DNA of 63,875 nucleotides. It comes from Myxococcales bacterium. GTDB lineage: Bacteria > Myxococcota_A > Polyangia > Polyangiales > Ga0077539. Each line of letters begins with the position of its first letter. Position 1 is the stretch's first letter. This document shows positions 40,462-51,332 of the stretch, in pieces. The notes beneath the pieces were generated by a model that made no database searches, was not told the DNA's origin, and saw only the letters and a program-made list of their open reading frames with translations. Location: positions 1 to 63,875 of the forward strand of contig JAAFIF010000053.1 of NCBI GenBank assembly GCA_013298625.1, given 5' to 3'. The position numbers and the translations under genes are program-made.

Positions 40462-41172
40462 TCAGTGCGCGGGGGCCGCGTGGTCCTTGGGGTCCGCGGC
40501 GGACAGCCGTCCGTCCTCCATCACCAACAAGCGATCAAACGCGTCCAAGATGCGCGTGTCGTGCGTGACGACCAGCACGCCTGCGCCTTCGTCGCGGGCG
40601 ATGTCCTTGAGCGCCAGGATCGCCTCGCGTCCGCGGGCCGCGTCGAGCGCGGCCGTAGGCTCATCGGCGAGCACCAGCGCAGGCCGCGTGACGAGCGCTC
40701 GGGCGAGGGCGACCCGCTGCCGTTGCCCGCCCGAGAGCGCGCTGGTCGAGTGCGACCGTCGATCCCATAGGTCGAGGCGCTTCAGCAGCGCGTCGGCGTG
40801 CTCTCGGGCCGCGCGCGAGGGCAGCCCTTCGAGCCGCAGCGGCAGCAGCACGTTCTCGCGCACGTCCAAGAAGGGGACGAGGTTGGCGCGCTGAAACACG
40901 AAGCCGATGCGACGTCGGCGCACCTCGGTGGGGTCGGACACGAAGCGGCCGTCCTTGGCGATGGGCGCGCCGTCGAGCAGGACTTCACCGTGTTGGGCGG
41001 CGTCGAGCAGGCCGAGGCACGAGAGCAGCGTGGACTTTCCTGAGCCGCTGGGGCCGAGCAGGCCGACGACCTCGCCGGCGTCGACGCTGAGCGAGACGTG
41101 GTCGAGCGCGCGCACCGCGAGGGCGCCAGAGCCGTAGGTCTTCTCGAGGTCGATCGCTTGCAGTCGAGTCAT
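40462..41172 (-). CDS. ABC transporter ATP-binding subunit (MacB/LolD/DevA type)
   Basis: The 236-residue protein has Walker A GPSGSGKST (40-48), a Q-loop VFQRANLVP, the signature ALSGGQRQRV (LSGGQ at 146-150), Walker B VLADEP (167-172) and an H-loop VVTHD. The class serves permeases of the FtsX/MacB type. It is the last gene of the tetR-MFP-permease-ATPase operon and follows the permease after 31 bp. ATP hydrolysis should drive export or extraction of a substrate through the permease. Confidence 0.93.
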   Translation of the reverse strand: MTRLQAIDLEKTYGSGALAVRALDHVSLSVDAGEVVGLLGPSGSGKSTLLSCLGLLDAAQHGEVLLDGAPIAKDGRFVSDPTEVRRRRIGFVFQRANLVPFLDVRENVLLPLRLEGLPSRAAREHADALLKRLDLWDRRSHSTSALSGGQRQRVALARALVTRPALVLADEPTAALDAARGREAILALKDIARDEGAGVLVVTHDTRILDAFDRLLVMEDGRLSAADPKDHAAPAH

Positions 41173-41203
41173 CGTGCTCTCACTTGACAGTGTGTAAAGT
41201 GCA

Positions 41204-42328
41204 TCACGCAGCGAGCGCTTCTCCCGCGGGGACCGAGAGAGCGCGGCGCACGGCTGCGACGGACGAAACCGAGGCGAGCACGAGCGCGACGAGCAGCCCG
41301 ATCCACAGATCCCTCGGCTCGATCACCACGCGCCGCGGAAACCTCGGAAACACCTTCGCTCCGATCGCGACCGCCGCCCCGTACGCCGCGAGGGTCATCA
41401 ACAGCGACTGCGACGCGACCCAGCTCACCAGCGTTCGCGTGCGCGCGCCGAGCAGCTTCACGAGCGCGATCTCGCGGGTCTTCGCGGCGGTCATCGAGAA
41501 GGTCACCAGGGCCAGCAGCGCCGTGGACACCAGGATGAGCAGCACGCGAAAGAGCCCGATCTGCCTGCGCGCTTTGTCCACGGCGCCGTCGAGCAAGAGC
41601 GAGCGCTGCTCGGCGGCCGTGTACGCCGTGATGCCCGGGATCTGCGCGAGGCGACGGCGAACGAGCGCGGGATCCGCCCCTGGAGCGAGCGAGACCAGCA
41701 CCGCAGCGGCGGGCGCGGCGAGCGCGTGCGTCGCGGGCGTGTCGCGATCCCCCGCTGGGGCGAAGCGCTGAATGTCATCGAGGTCGAGCTCGCTCACCGC
41801 GGCGACGGCGTCGCCCGACGAAGCGATGGCGCCGCGCAGGTGACCGACCACGCGCAGCGGCTGATCGTTGAGGGTGATCTCTTGTCCGACGGCGAGCCCG
41901 AGCGTGCGATCCACGGCGATCTCGCCCCGCGCGCGGGACGGGAGCCTGCCGCGATCGAGCGTCCACCGCAGGACCGGCGCGGACTCGAAGCGATCGCTCA
42001 CGAGCGTGACGCGCAGCGAGCGTCCCTGGTGCTCGAACTGGTAGCCGAGCACGCGCAGGGCCACGGCGTCGCGCACGCCGGGGACGATGCGCGCGCGCTC
42101 GGCGATTGTGGCGTCGACGCGAGAGGCCTCGGCGAAGGGGCCGTGGCGACCCTCTTCGACGAGCCACAGCGAGTCGCCCGCGGCGTCGACGAGGGCGAGG
42201 GCGTCGACGACCATGCCGCGGTGGATTCCGCCCATCGCGAGGACGACGGTGAAGAGCAGGGCGAGGCCGAGGACGGTCGCGACGAAGCGACCGAGGTGCG
42301 CCCGCAGCTCGGCGATGGCGAGCCTCAT
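41204..42328 (-). CDS. FtsX/MacB-type ABC transporter permease
   Basis: The 374-residue protein has one N-terminal membrane segment (about 14-34), a large periplasmic MacB-type domain (about 40-255), and three C-terminal segments near LLILVSTALLALVTF, LLMTLAAYGAAVAIGA and WIGLLVALVLASVSSVAA. This is the fold of MacB, LolC/E and DevC permeases, which move substrates out of the periplasm or inner-membrane leaflet. Its ATG overlaps the stop of the membrane-fusion gene (ATGA at 42325-42328). No outer-membrane TolC-like factor is encoded here, so that part must come from elsewhere. Confidence 0.9.
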   Translation of the reverse strand: MRLAIAELRAHLGRFVATVLGLALLFTVVLAMGGIHRGMVVDALALVDAAGDSLWLVEEGRHGPFAEASRVDATIAERARIVPGVRDAVALRVLGYQFEHQGRSLRVTLVSDRFESAPVLRWTLDRGRLPSRARGEIAVDRTLGLAVGQEITLNDQPLRVVGHLRGAIASSGDAVAAVSELDLDDIQRFAPAGDRDTPATHALAAPAAAVLVSLAPGADPALVRRRLAQIPGITAYTAAEQRSLLLDGAVDKARRQIGLFRVLLILVSTALLALVTFSMTAAKTREIALVKLLGARTRTLVSWVASQSLLMTLAAYGAAVAIGAKVFPRFPRRVVIEPRDLWIGLLVALVLASVSSVAAVRRALSVPAGEALAA

Positions 42329-43227
42329 GGTCGACGCTCGATCTCTGCGTCGATGCGAAGGCCGAACACGACGATGGGCGGCAGCGTCGAGGGCCGCACG
42401 TCCACGCGCACCTCGTGCGTTCGCGTGTCCGCTTCGGGCCGCACGCGCACGACCACGCCGTCGAAGCGCGTGTGTGCGGCGTCGCGCAGCGTGAGCGTCG
42501 CCCGCGCGCCGACGCGCAGCGAAGAGAGCTCGCTCTCGTGCACCCAGACGCTCGCGAGCTCGGCTCCGACGGGCGCGAGCTGAACCACGGGTTGTCCTGC
42601 GCCGACGAACGCCCCCGCCGCGAGCTCGCTGCGCAAGACGCGCGCTCGTACGGGGGCCACGATGCGGTCTCGCTCGCTGAGCACGCGGGCCAGCTCGGCG
42701 CGGGCCTGCGCTTGCTCGATGCGGGCGAAGATCGCCGGGCGCTGCGCGCGCAGCGACGCGAGCTCGAGCTGGCCGAGCGCGATCGCGTCGCGGGTGCGGT
42801 CGTGCTCGAGCTCCGCGGTTCCGCCGGTGGCGAAGAGGCGATCGCTGCGAGAGGACTCTCTGCTGGCGATGTGAAGGCGCTGCTGAGAGAGCGCTTCGTC
42901 CGCACGTACGCGGGCGAGCGCGGCGCGCTCGGTGCTCACCGCGGCGCGGTCGCGCGCGACGGCGAGGCGCGTGTCTTCGTCGGCCAGCGCCGCGAGCACC
43001 GCGCCTCGCTCGACGATCGCGCCCACGTCGGCGTCGAGCGTGCGAAGCGTCCCGCTGCGCTCGAAGGCGAGCGGAACGGTGCGTTCGGTGACGAGCGTTC
43101 CTGTCCCGAAAATGGCCCGTGGTTGGGCGGATGTGGTGGCTGCGTCGGCCGGCGCAGCGCTCTGCGCGTGCGCTTCGTAGCAGCCGGCGCTGAGCAGCGC
43201 GGCGAGCGCGAACGATCGGCTCTTCAT
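42325..43227 (-). CDS. Membrane-fusion (HlyD/DevB-type) lipoprotein
   Basis: The 300-residue protein has a lipobox (LLSAGC, Cys16), a beta-barrel/lipoyl half (TLVTERTVPLAFERSGTLRTLDADVGAIVERG), a long Ala/Arg/Glu-rich coiled-coil hairpin (about 85-175), and a second beta domain (VRARVLRSELAAGAFVGAGQPVVQL). This is the adaptor of a tripartite export pump that links the permease to an outer-membrane channel. It overlaps its neighbours on both sides by 4 nt (ATGA), the TetR gene before it and the permease gene after it. Confidence 0.9.
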   Translation of the reverse strand: MKSRSFALAALLSAGCYEAHAQSAAPADAATTSAQPRAIFGTGTLVTERTVPLAFERSGTLRTLDADVGAIVERGAVLAALADEDTRLAVARDRAAVSTERAALARVRADEALSQQRLHIASRESSRSDRLFATGGTAELEHDRTRDAIALGQLELASLRAQRPAIFARIEQAQARAELARVLSERDRIVAPVRARVLRSELAAGAFVGAGQPVVQLAPVGAELASVWVHESELSSLRVGARATLTLRDAAHTRFDGVVVRVRPEADTRTHEVRVDVRPSTLPPIVVFGLRIDAEIERRP

Positions 43228-43832
43228 GACGACTTGGGCGCCTTCTTGGTGAGGGGCGAGAGCAGCGTGAGCAGCGCGTCCGCGGGGTGCTCCGTCGCGA
43301 GCGCGCGCGGCGCGACCACGCGCTGAAGCGCGCGCAAGGCCATCGCTCCGAGCACCACGCCCGCCGCAGACTGCGGGGAGATATCCTCGCGAAATGCCCC
43401 CTCGGACTGTCCTCGCGCGACGATCTTCGCGACGTGCTCGAACGTCTCGCGCACGGTGGCCGCGAGCGCCTCGCGCCCCTTCGGCGGCAGCGCCAGGTGC
43501 ACGTCCGGCGAGAGCACCATGAGCGGCGCCGTCGGGCTCTTGGTGACCGTCCCCATCCGCGCCGCGATGAACGCGCGCAGCGCAGCAGAAGGCTCTTCGT
43601 GCTTCGTCTCGACGAGATCTGCCCGAAGCTGCTCCGCCGTTCGCTCTGCGAGCGCCACGAGGATCGCGTCGCGCGTGTCGAAGTGCCGAAAGAGCGCGCC
43701 CGTCGTCACGCCCACTTCTTTGGCGAGCGTCGCGATGGTGAGCGACGCCACGCCGTCCCGCGCGAGGATGCGCGCCGCGGCGTCGAGGATCTCTTCTTGC
43801 CGCTCGGCGGTGGGCTTTCGACTCGACGTCAT
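43224..43832 (-). CDS. TetR/AcrR-family repressor of the efflux operon
   Basis: The 202-residue protein has an N-terminal HTH (ILDAAARILARDGVASLTI, TLAKEVGVTTGALFRHFDTR) and an alpha-helical ligand-binding half. As the first gene of the operon and with a palindromic site at its own start, it is very likely an autorepressor released by the pump's substrate. The ATG is only 1 bp from the operator and 6 nt after a -10-like GATACT, leaving no room for a Shine-Dalgarno site; the mRNA may be leaderless. Its stop overlaps the adaptor gene's ATG. Confidence 0.94.
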   Translation of the reverse strand: MTSSRKPTAERQEEILDAAARILARDGVASLTIATLAKEVGVTTGALFRHFDTRDAILVALAERTAEQLRADLVETKHEEPSAALRAFIAARMGTVTKSPTAPLMVLSPDVHLALPPKGREALAATVRETFEHVAKIVARGQSEGAFREDISPQSAAGVVLGAMALRALQRVVAPRALATEHPADALLTLLSPLTKKAPKSS

Positions 43833-43833
43833 G

Positions 43834-43857
43834 TTGTAAGTATCTTGTTACTTACAA
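43834..43857. promoter_or_regulatory. Perfect inverted repeat, TetR operator of the efflux operon
   Basis: TTGTAAGTA (43834-43842) and TACTTACAA (43849-43857) are exact reverse complements separated by 6 bp. The half-site resembles the TGTAAGTA element of TtgR/AcrR-type operators. It covers the -10 region and abuts the start codon, so binding would block transcription. Confidence 0.85.
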
Positions 43858-43868
43858 GCGATCGTCAA
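43839..43868 (-). promoter_or_regulatory. Sigma-70-like promoter of the tetR-efflux operon
   Basis: On the minus strand TTGACG (43863-43868) is followed by an 18-bp spacer and GATACT (43839-43844). A start site 6-7 nt downstream would fall on the A of the ATG at 43832. The operator overlaps the -10 box. Confidence 0.6.
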
Positions 43869-43901
43869 GCGATTCCCCACGCGAAATCTCTGCGTCCCTG
43901 C

Positions 43902-44453
43902 TCAGCGAACGGAGAGCGCCTGCACGGCGCGCGGGTCGCGTGCGCGCTCTTGCGCGCGGGTGAACAGCTGCGCGATCTGGCCTTCGTCGAGCGCGGGCAG
44001 GGCGTGTTGGGCGAGCGTCGCGTGCGCTTCGGCGTCGAGCTGCACAGCGCCGTGCCACACGCCGCGCTGCGATCGTCCGACGACGTACTGCTCTGCGTCG
44101 AAGCCGAGGGCCTCCATCGCGAGTCGCACGAACGCGTGGCCGACGGCCGCGGCCGTGTAGCCGCCGAGCAAGCTGACGCTCACGTGGTGCTCGACCACGC
44201 CGTCGCCGTGGGGCATCGCGGTGTACGCGACGTGGATGCCCGCGGACGTGGTCGCCACGCGCTTGTCCGAGAGGTCCTTGGGCACCGCGGCGCCGAGCGC
44301 GAGCGCGGGCTCTCGCAGCCGCTGCACGACGCCCACGAACTCCCTCACGTGCGCGTCGGTGAACACCGCTCGGTACACGCGCGACTGCTGCCAGAGATAG
44401 AGCCCAGAGAACGCCAGGAGGACGACCGCGGCGATGGTGCAGAGGACGGTCAT
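43902..44453 (-). CDS. Small membrane-anchored protein of unknown function
   Basis: The 183-residue protein has a single N-terminal membrane segment (about residues 3-22, VLCTIAAVVLLAFSGLYLW) and a helical/beta soluble domain with no motif I recognise. It is the last gene of the kinase operon, starting 7 bp after the propeller-like lipoprotein gene, and it ends 33 bp before the efflux operon's promoter. Membership of the kinase operon suggests a role in that pathway. Confidence 0.66.
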   Translation of the reverse strand: MTVLCTIAAVVLLAFSGLYLWQQSRVYRAVFTDAHVREFVGVVQRLREPALALGAAVPKDLSDKRVATTSAGIHVAYTAMPHGDGVVEHHVSVSLLGGYTAAAVGHAFVRLAMEALGFDAEQYVVGRSQRGVWHGAVQLDAEAHATLAQHALPALDEGQIAQLFTRAQERARDPRAVQALSVR

Positions 44454-44460
44454 CGCGCGC

Positions 44461-45453
44461 TCACTCGGGCCAGCGGATGGCGATGCGGCTCACGTGCGCG
44501 CCCGCAGCGAACGCGGCGATCGTCCCGCAGCTGGTGTCGGTCCCGTGCAAGAGCAGCGCAGGGCGACCGCCGGCGTTGTCGCAGGCGACGATCTGCTGTC
44601 GCGGGTCGATGCTGTTGGGGATCACGTGCGCGAGCCGCGTGCACTCGCTGCACGAGCTGCTCGGAAACCGCGTGGCGTTGAGCAGCATGGCGAACTGCGC
44701 GGGCTCGTTGCGGGGCAGCATCGCGACGACGGAGCCGTTGCTGTTGCTCGGGCCGACGCCCAGGGATTCGTAGAGGACGGGAGAGCCGTTGAACGCGGTC
44801 AAGTGCACGCGGCGATCGGTGTTGTCTTGCAGCGCGCTGACGAGCTCTTCGCGGTCTTCGCGGGTGGCGAACAGCCTGAAGGGGTCTTCGGGCGAGTTCA
44901 TGATCGAGCGGATCGGCGCGCCGCCGAGCGAAGAGAGCCCCGCGGACGAGAGCGGCCGCTGCTCGGTGAACTTGTGCTCGGCGTCCTCGAGGAGAAGGTG
45001 GCTGATGCTTCCGGCGGTTCCGATGGCGAGGGAGATGGCGAAGCGAGGCTGCGGGTCGATGCGAACGAAGGCGTCGACCACCGCTGCGTTGGTGGCGATC
45101 TGCGTGCACGTCTCGCTGACCGCGGTGTCGCTCACGTCGAGGATGCACGCGCCGGCCTCGCTCGCGACGAGCACGCGGCTGCCGAGCGTTGCGATCGCGC
45201 GGACCGGTTCTCCTCGGCGAAACGAGCGCAGCGGCAGCGGCGCGCACGGCGTCGGCGGGTCCGTGAGCCGAACGCGCTGCACCTCGGGCGTCGCGTTGGC
45301 CGACCACACGCCGACGAGCGCGTACGGAATGCCGCAGCGATAGTCCCCCACCGTCGATCCGTCAGCGACCGGCGGGCGATTGAACTGATCCCAGTCGTGG
45401 CACTGCGCGCACGCGAGCGCGCTCACGACGACCGCAGCGCGAACGATCTTCAA
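44461..45453 (-). CDS. Exported propeller-like protein of the kinase operon
   Basis: The 330-residue protein starts MKIVRAAVVVSALACAQC, a signal peptide whose lipobox (SALAC) is imperfect. The body has repeated beta blades with VRAIATLGSRVLVASEAG, ILDVSDTAVSETC and AVVDAFVRIDPQPRFAISLA, consistent with a beta-propeller. The start is TTG 45453, overlapping the preceding TGA (TTGA), which implies coupling to the TPR/PEGA gene. Several Cys pairs in the body could form disulfides. Lipidation is uncertain. Confidence 0.72.
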   Translation of the reverse strand: MKIVRAAVVVSALACAQCHDWDQFNRPPVADGSTVGDYRCGIPYALVGVWSANATPEVQRVRLTDPPTPCAPLPLRSFRRGEPVRAIATLGSRVLVASEAGACILDVSDTAVSETCTQIATNAAVVDAFVRIDPQPRFAISLAIGTAGSISHLLLEDAEHKFTEQRPLSSAGLSSLGGAPIRSIMNSPEDPFRLFATREDREELVSALQDNTDRRVHLTAFNGSPVLYESLGVGPSNSNGSVVAMLPRNEPAQFAMLLNATRFPSSSCSECTRLAHVIPNSIDPRQQIVACDNAGGRPALLLHGTDTSCGTIAAFAAGAHVSRIAIRWPE

Positions 45454-46606
45454 AACGCGCCTCCGATCGAGAGCGTCGCGCCCGACCGCATCGGCACGAT
45501 CGCAGGCCGAACACGCACGAACATCGGCGCGACGGCCCTTCGCTCTGCCGCGCGGAGCGACTCGTTTTGCAGCACTCCGCCGATCACCATGGCCACGCCC
45601 GCGACCGCGAGCGCGCCGCCCGCGACCGCCGAGGCCACGCTGATCGTGTCGAACTGTCGTCCTTCAGCGATCTGCGCTTGCGCCGAAGGGTCGTTGCGAC
45701 AATCGCTGCCCACGCCGCAGAGCCTCCGCAGCGATTGAAACCGATCCTCCGCGAACGCCGCGAACACGATTCCGTTGATCACTCCGCCGAGGCCGATCGC
45801 GACCGCGACCCCACCGACGGGAACCCACGCCGAGCTCGCCCCGCGCGCCGCCGTCGTTGGCTGTGTCGTGGCTGCCGGCATCACGCGCGAGCCCATGCTC
45901 GCGTCGAGCGCGGATCGATCGACGTCCACCGTCTCGACGCCCTGCGCGCTCGTGGGCGCGGCGGGATCGCCGAAGCCGATCTGCACCGCTCCCTGCAAAT
46001 TCTCAGTCGAAACCGCGGCGAACGGAATGCGCACCCGCGTGTCCGACCCCGCGCGAAGCTCGACGTTCAGCGTCACGGGCTGCATCCCGTCGGCGCGCGC
46101 CTCGACGTGCGCGCTGCCTGGCGTTCGTGCGAGCGGCGTCCCCCACAGCGCGGGGCCCGTGCGCTGTCCGTCGATCGTCACCACCGCCCCAGAGGGAGCG
46201 TTGATCACCGTGAGCGTGACGAACGCGACCGACCCGACCAGCGCGTTGGCCTCTTCGCGCGCGCTCTCTCTCGTGGTCGCGTACCGAGGCTCGGTGCGGG
46301 CGCGGTTGTCTGCCTCTTGTGCAGCCCGTCGCAGCTCGTTGTACGCCTCGGCGAGGCGGCCGAGCCTGCGCAGCGAGCGACCCACGTACAGCCTCGCGTT
46401 GGGCGAAGACGCGCGCTCGAGCGCCTCTCGAAAGGACGCGAGCGCCTCTTCGAACTGCGCGGCGTCGTACTGCTGCCGTCCTCGCGTAAACGCTTGCACC
46501 GCGAGCTGCTCGGCGCTCGACTCGGCGAGCTCGGCGCGCGCGTCGAAGCTCGAGAGCCCCACGCAGCCAGCGCCGATCAGCGCCGCCGCCAAGACGTTGG
46601 CCTTCA

Positions 46607-46610
<4 letters not shown>
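45450..46610 (-). CDS. TPR-PEGA membrane protein, partner of the Ser/Thr kinase
   Basis: The 386-residue protein has a signal peptide, possibly a lipoprotein one (LIGAGC). A TPR-like helical region follows (AFTRGRQQYDAAQFEEALASF, LGRLAEAYNELRRAAQEA), then a PEGA-type beta repeat (TVINAPSGAVVTIDGQRTG, VEARADGMQPVTLNVEL) and two hydrophobic segments (VPVGGVAVAIGLGGVINGIVF, VASAVAGGALAVAGVAMVIGG). TPR plus PEGA proteins commonly sit beside Ser/Thr kinases in myxobacteria. The start is GTG 46610 or the adjacent ATG 46607, overlapping the kinase stop. Confidence 0.82.
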
Positions 46611-48319
<1,709 letters not shown>

Positions 48320-48494
48320 CGCCGGATGTCCACGCGAGGTCGCGCAGTCGATCGAGACTAATGGTCGGTGGGACAGAGCGCAATGAAACGGCACGGGCGC
48401 TCGGGACATTCCCCGTCGCGCGATCGAGCGCGCGCGGTGTGCGTCGCGGTGATACGTCGCGAACGGCGCCGGAATTCTAGCGAGATTTCGCCGC

Positions 48495-48980
48495 TCAGCG
48501 CGCGGAGATCGGGCGCGGGGTGAGCGCGCGGAGCACATCGGCGGGCGCGGTCGTCCCTGTCGCGCGAAGCCACGCGATCGCGTTCTCGATCGCCTCGCGG
48601 CGCGAGCTCACGATGTCGTTCTTCATGTCTCCGTGCAGCCACGCGAGGGCGTTCATGACTCCTCGGATCAGCGGGCTCTCGATCACGCTGATCGAGTGAA
48701 AACCTCGGCTGGCTCTCGCCGGGTCGAGCTCTTTGGTCTTCTCTGCGATCAACCGACGGACGTCCGCGCCGGGCACGCCCGCCAGCCCGCCGTCGGTGAT
48801 GTTCACCAGCGCGCCGCCCTCGCGTTGAACCCGCGCGAGCATTCCGTCGAGCCAGCGAAAGTACTCTTCGACAGCCCGCACCGAAGGGCTGCCCACCCAC
48901 GTCGAGCACACGATCGGAAACCCGTGCTCTTGCACCGCGATCCGGTCGCCGCCCGTGCCCTCGATGATCGTCGCGCTCAT
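48495..48980 (-). CDS. Conserved hypothetical protein, STAS-like fold possible
   Basis: The 161-residue protein is alpha/beta, with a central GALVNITDGGLAGVPGADVRRLIAEKTKELD and a C-terminal helical part. The pattern (EEYFRWLDGMLARVQREGGALVNITD) resembles small STAS-like or SpoIIAA-like proteins that measure polar or kinase states, but no phosphorylation site is clear. It lies between the kinase operon (175 bp away) and dnaK (171 bp away), all on the minus strand. I give no function. Confidence 0.68.
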   Translation of the reverse strand: MSATIIEGTGGDRIAVQEHGFPIVCSTWVGSPSVRAVEEYFRWLDGMLARVQREGGALVNITDGGLAGVPGADVRRLIAEKTKELDPARASRGFHSISVIESPLIRGVMNALAWLHGDMKNDIVSSRREAIENAIAWLRATGTTAPADVLRALTPRPISAR

Positions 48981-49151
48981 CGCTCGTCGTGCTCCCAGGC
49001 CGAGAGCGTACGCGCGAGACCGCCGCGCTGGAAGCGGTTCTTTGTGCGACTACAACATCGCGAAAACACCAGCGATTCGAGCGACGAACCGAAGCGCACC
49101 CCCCATCGGTTCTCCGTTTGCGCCCGCGCCCCCTTCGCGGTCGCGATCGAG

Positions 49152-51089
49152 CTACTTGCTCTCTTCGAACTCGGCGTCGATCACGTCGCCCTTGCCCTTG
49201 CCGCCAGCGCCCTGCGCGCCAGCCGCGCTCGGTCCGCCCGCCGCGGGGCCAGCGCCCGGAGCGCCGCCGTCACCGGGGCCGCCGGCGTTCTTGTAGAGCT
49301 CCATCGCGATGCGCTGCATCTCGCCTTCGAGCTTCTTCATCGCCGCTTCGACGTCTGCGATCTCTTGCTTCTCGAGCGAAGCGCGAAGGTCCTTGGCCGA
49401 GCCTTCGAGGGTGCTCTTGTCTTCCGCAGACAGCTTGTCGCCGGCGTCCTTGAGCAGCTTCTCGGCCTGGTAGGCCATCGCCTCGCCCTTGTTGCGGGTC
49501 TCGGCTTCGTCCTTGCGGCGCTTGTCCTCGGCCTCGTGCGACTGCGCTTCGCGAACGGCGCGGTCGATCTCGTCCTTGGACAACCCAGAGCCCGCTTGGA
49601 TCGTCACGCGCTGGTCGCGGCCGGTGGCCTCGTCCTTCGCGGTGACGGTGAGGATTCCGTTGGCGTCGATGTCGAACGTCACGCGGATCTTCGGCACGCC
49701 CTGCGGCGCCGGCGGAATGCCGTCGAGCACGAACTTGCCGAGGCTCTTGTTGTCGCGCGCCATGGGGCGCTCGCCCTGCAGCACGTTGATCTCGACCTGC
49801 GGCTGGCTGTCGGTGGCCGTCGAGAACACCTCGCCCTTCTGCGTCGGGATCGTGGTGTTGCGCGCGATGAGCGTGGTCATGATCCCGCCGCGCGTCTCGA
49901 CGCCGAGCGAGAGCGGCGTGACGTCGAGCAGCAGCAGGTCCTTGACGTCTCCCGTGAGGATCGCGCCCTGCACCGCGGCGCCGATCGCGACCACTTCGTC
50001 GGGGTTGACGCTCTTGTTCGGCTCTTTGCCGAAGTAGTCCTTCACGCGCTTCTGCACCATCGGGATGCGCGTCGATCCGCCGACGAGCACGACCTCGTTG
50101 ATGTCCGAGGGGCGCTTGTTCGCGTCGGCCAGGGCGCGTCGGCAGGCTTCGAGCGAGCGCTCGACGAGCGGCTCGATCATCTGCTCGAGGCGCGCGCGGG
50201 TCAGCTTGACGTTGAGGTGCTTCGGTCCCGTCTGGTCCGCCGTGAGGTACGGCAGGTTGACGGTGGTCTCGGCGGCCGCAGACAGCTCGACCTTGGCCTT
50301 CTCCGACGCTTCGCGCAGACGCTGGATCGCGTTGCGATCCTTGGTCACGTCGATGCCGGTCTCTTTCTTAAACTCGGCGACGAGGTAGTCCATGATCGCG
50401 ATGTCGACGTCGTCTCCGCCGAGGTGCGTGTCGCCGTTGGTGCTCTTGACCTCGACGAGATTCGCGCTGACCTCGAGGATCGAGATGTCGAACGTGCCTC
50501 CGCCGAAGTCGTAGACCGCGATGAGCTCGTCCTTCTTCTTGTCCAAGCCGTACGCGAGGGCCGCGGCCGTCGGCTCGTTGATGATTCGGCGGACGTTGAG
50601 CCCGGCGATCTTGCCTGCGTCCTTGGTGGACTGGCGCTGGGCGTCGTTGAAGTACGCGGGGACCGTGATGACCGCGTCGGTCACGGTCTCGCCGAGGTAG
50701 TCCTCGGCCGCCTTCTTGAGCTTCTGCAGGACCTTCGCGCTCACCTCGGGCGGCGCGAGCTTCTTGCCGCGGATCTCGAAGGCCGCGTCGCCGTTGTCCG
50801 CGCGCGCCACACGGTACGGGACGCGCTTGCTCTCTTCGCTGACCTCTTCGAAGCGTCGCCCGATGAAGCGCTTGGCCGAGAAGACCGTGCCTTCGGGGTT
50901 CATCACGGCCTGGCGCTTCGCAGGCTGGCCGATGAAGACCTCTTGCTTGTCGTCCCAGCCCACGATCGACGGAGTCAACCGAGAACCTTCCTCGTTGACG
51001 ATCACCGTCACATCCGTGTGCTTCGCGCCTTCCATCACGGCGACCACGCTATTGGTCGTTCCGAGGTCGATTCCGATCACCTTGCCCAT
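49152..51089 (-). CDS. dnaK: Chaperone DnaK (Hsp70)
   Basis: The 645-residue protein starts GKVIGIDLGTTNSVVAVM and ends GDVIDAEFEESK, the usual C-terminus of bacterial DnaK. It carries the actin-like phosphate-1 motif, the connect and adenosine motifs (YDFGGGTFDISIL, VVLVGGSTRIP), the linker LLLLDVTPLSLGVETRGG and the substrate-binding domain. It is the main ATP-driven folding chaperone and works with DnaJ and GrpE, whose genes are not in the window. A Shine-Dalgarno GGGAGG lies 8 nt upstream of the ATG, and a sigma-70-like promoter is 115 bp upstream. I see no CIRCE element. Confidence 0.97.
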   Translation of the reverse strand: MGKVIGIDLGTTNSVVAVMEGAKHTDVTVIVNEEGSRLTPSIVGWDDKQEVFIGQPAKRQAVMNPEGTVFSAKRFIGRRFEEVSEESKRVPYRVARADNGDAAFEIRGKKLAPPEVSAKVLQKLKKAAEDYLGETVTDAVITVPAYFNDAQRQSTKDAGKIAGLNVRRIINEPTAAALAYGLDKKKDELIAVYDFGGGTFDISILEVSANLVEVKSTNGDTHLGGDDVDIAIMDYLVAEFKKETGIDVTKDRNAIQRLREASEKAKVELSAAAETTVNLPYLTADQTGPKHLNVKLTRARLEQMIEPLVERSLEACRRALADANKRPSDINEVVLVGGSTRIPMVQKRVKDYFGKEPNKSVNPDEVVAIGAAVQGAILTGDVKDLLLLDVTPLSLGVETRGGIMTTLIARNTTIPTQKGEVFSTATDSQPQVEINVLQGERPMARDNKSLGKFVLDGIPPAPQGVPKIRVTFDIDANGILTVTAKDEATGRDQRVTIQAGSGLSKDEIDRAVREAQSHEAEDKRRKDEAETRNKGEAMAYQAEKLLKDAGDKLSAEDKSTLEGSAKDLRASLEKQEIADVEAAMKKLEGEMQRIAMELYKNAGGPGDGGAPGAGPAAGGPSAAGAQGAGGKGKGDVIDAEFEESK

Positions 51090-51097
51090 GGCAGAAA

Positions 51098-51103
51098 CCT
51101 CCC
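51098..51103 (-). promoter_or_regulatory. Ribosome binding site of dnaK
   Basis: GGGAGG on the minus strand ends 8 nt before the ATG at 51089, supporting that start. Confidence 0.75.
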
Positions 51104-51202
51104 GTCACTGAGTCGTTTGGCGCGCGGACCATGCAGCACTTGCCGTTGGAAAACCAGCGCGCTCTCTGCGGTTTTCGATGTTTGTCGTTTTGGTGGCGGT
51201 CG

Positions 51203-51230
51203 AAACTATCCACCTCGTTCGGTACGTCAA
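51203..51230 (-). promoter_or_regulatory. Candidate promoter of dnaK
   Basis: TTGACG (51225-51230, minus strand) and TAGTTT (51203-51208) are spaced by 16 bp, giving a 5' leader of about 105 nt. No heat-shock sigma-32 box or CIRCE repeat was found in the 243-bp gap, and no other feature was seen there. Confidence 0.4.
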
Positions 51231-51332
51231 CCGTCGTCGGCGCGATCCTTGCGAGCCACGTCAAAAAACGACCATCGGCGCTCTCTGGGGCGCGAGGCTG
51301 CGGACGACAAGCGCTCGGCGCGAGATCGCTCG

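Noticed and set aside
40462..43227. Complete tripartite pump including an outer-membrane channel
   Set aside because: Only ATPase, permease and adaptor are encoded; no TolC-like gene is present in the window.
44461..45453. CAQCH resembling a c-type heme motif at the N-terminus of the propeller-like protein
   Set aside because: It falls at the end of the signal peptide, and there is no cytochrome fold or axial Met region; probably chance.
51090..51332. CIRCE or sigma-32 site upstream of dnaK
   Set aside because: No TTAGCACTC-N9-GAGTGCTAA repeat or CTTGAAA/CCCCAT pair is present; only a sigma-70-like match was found.
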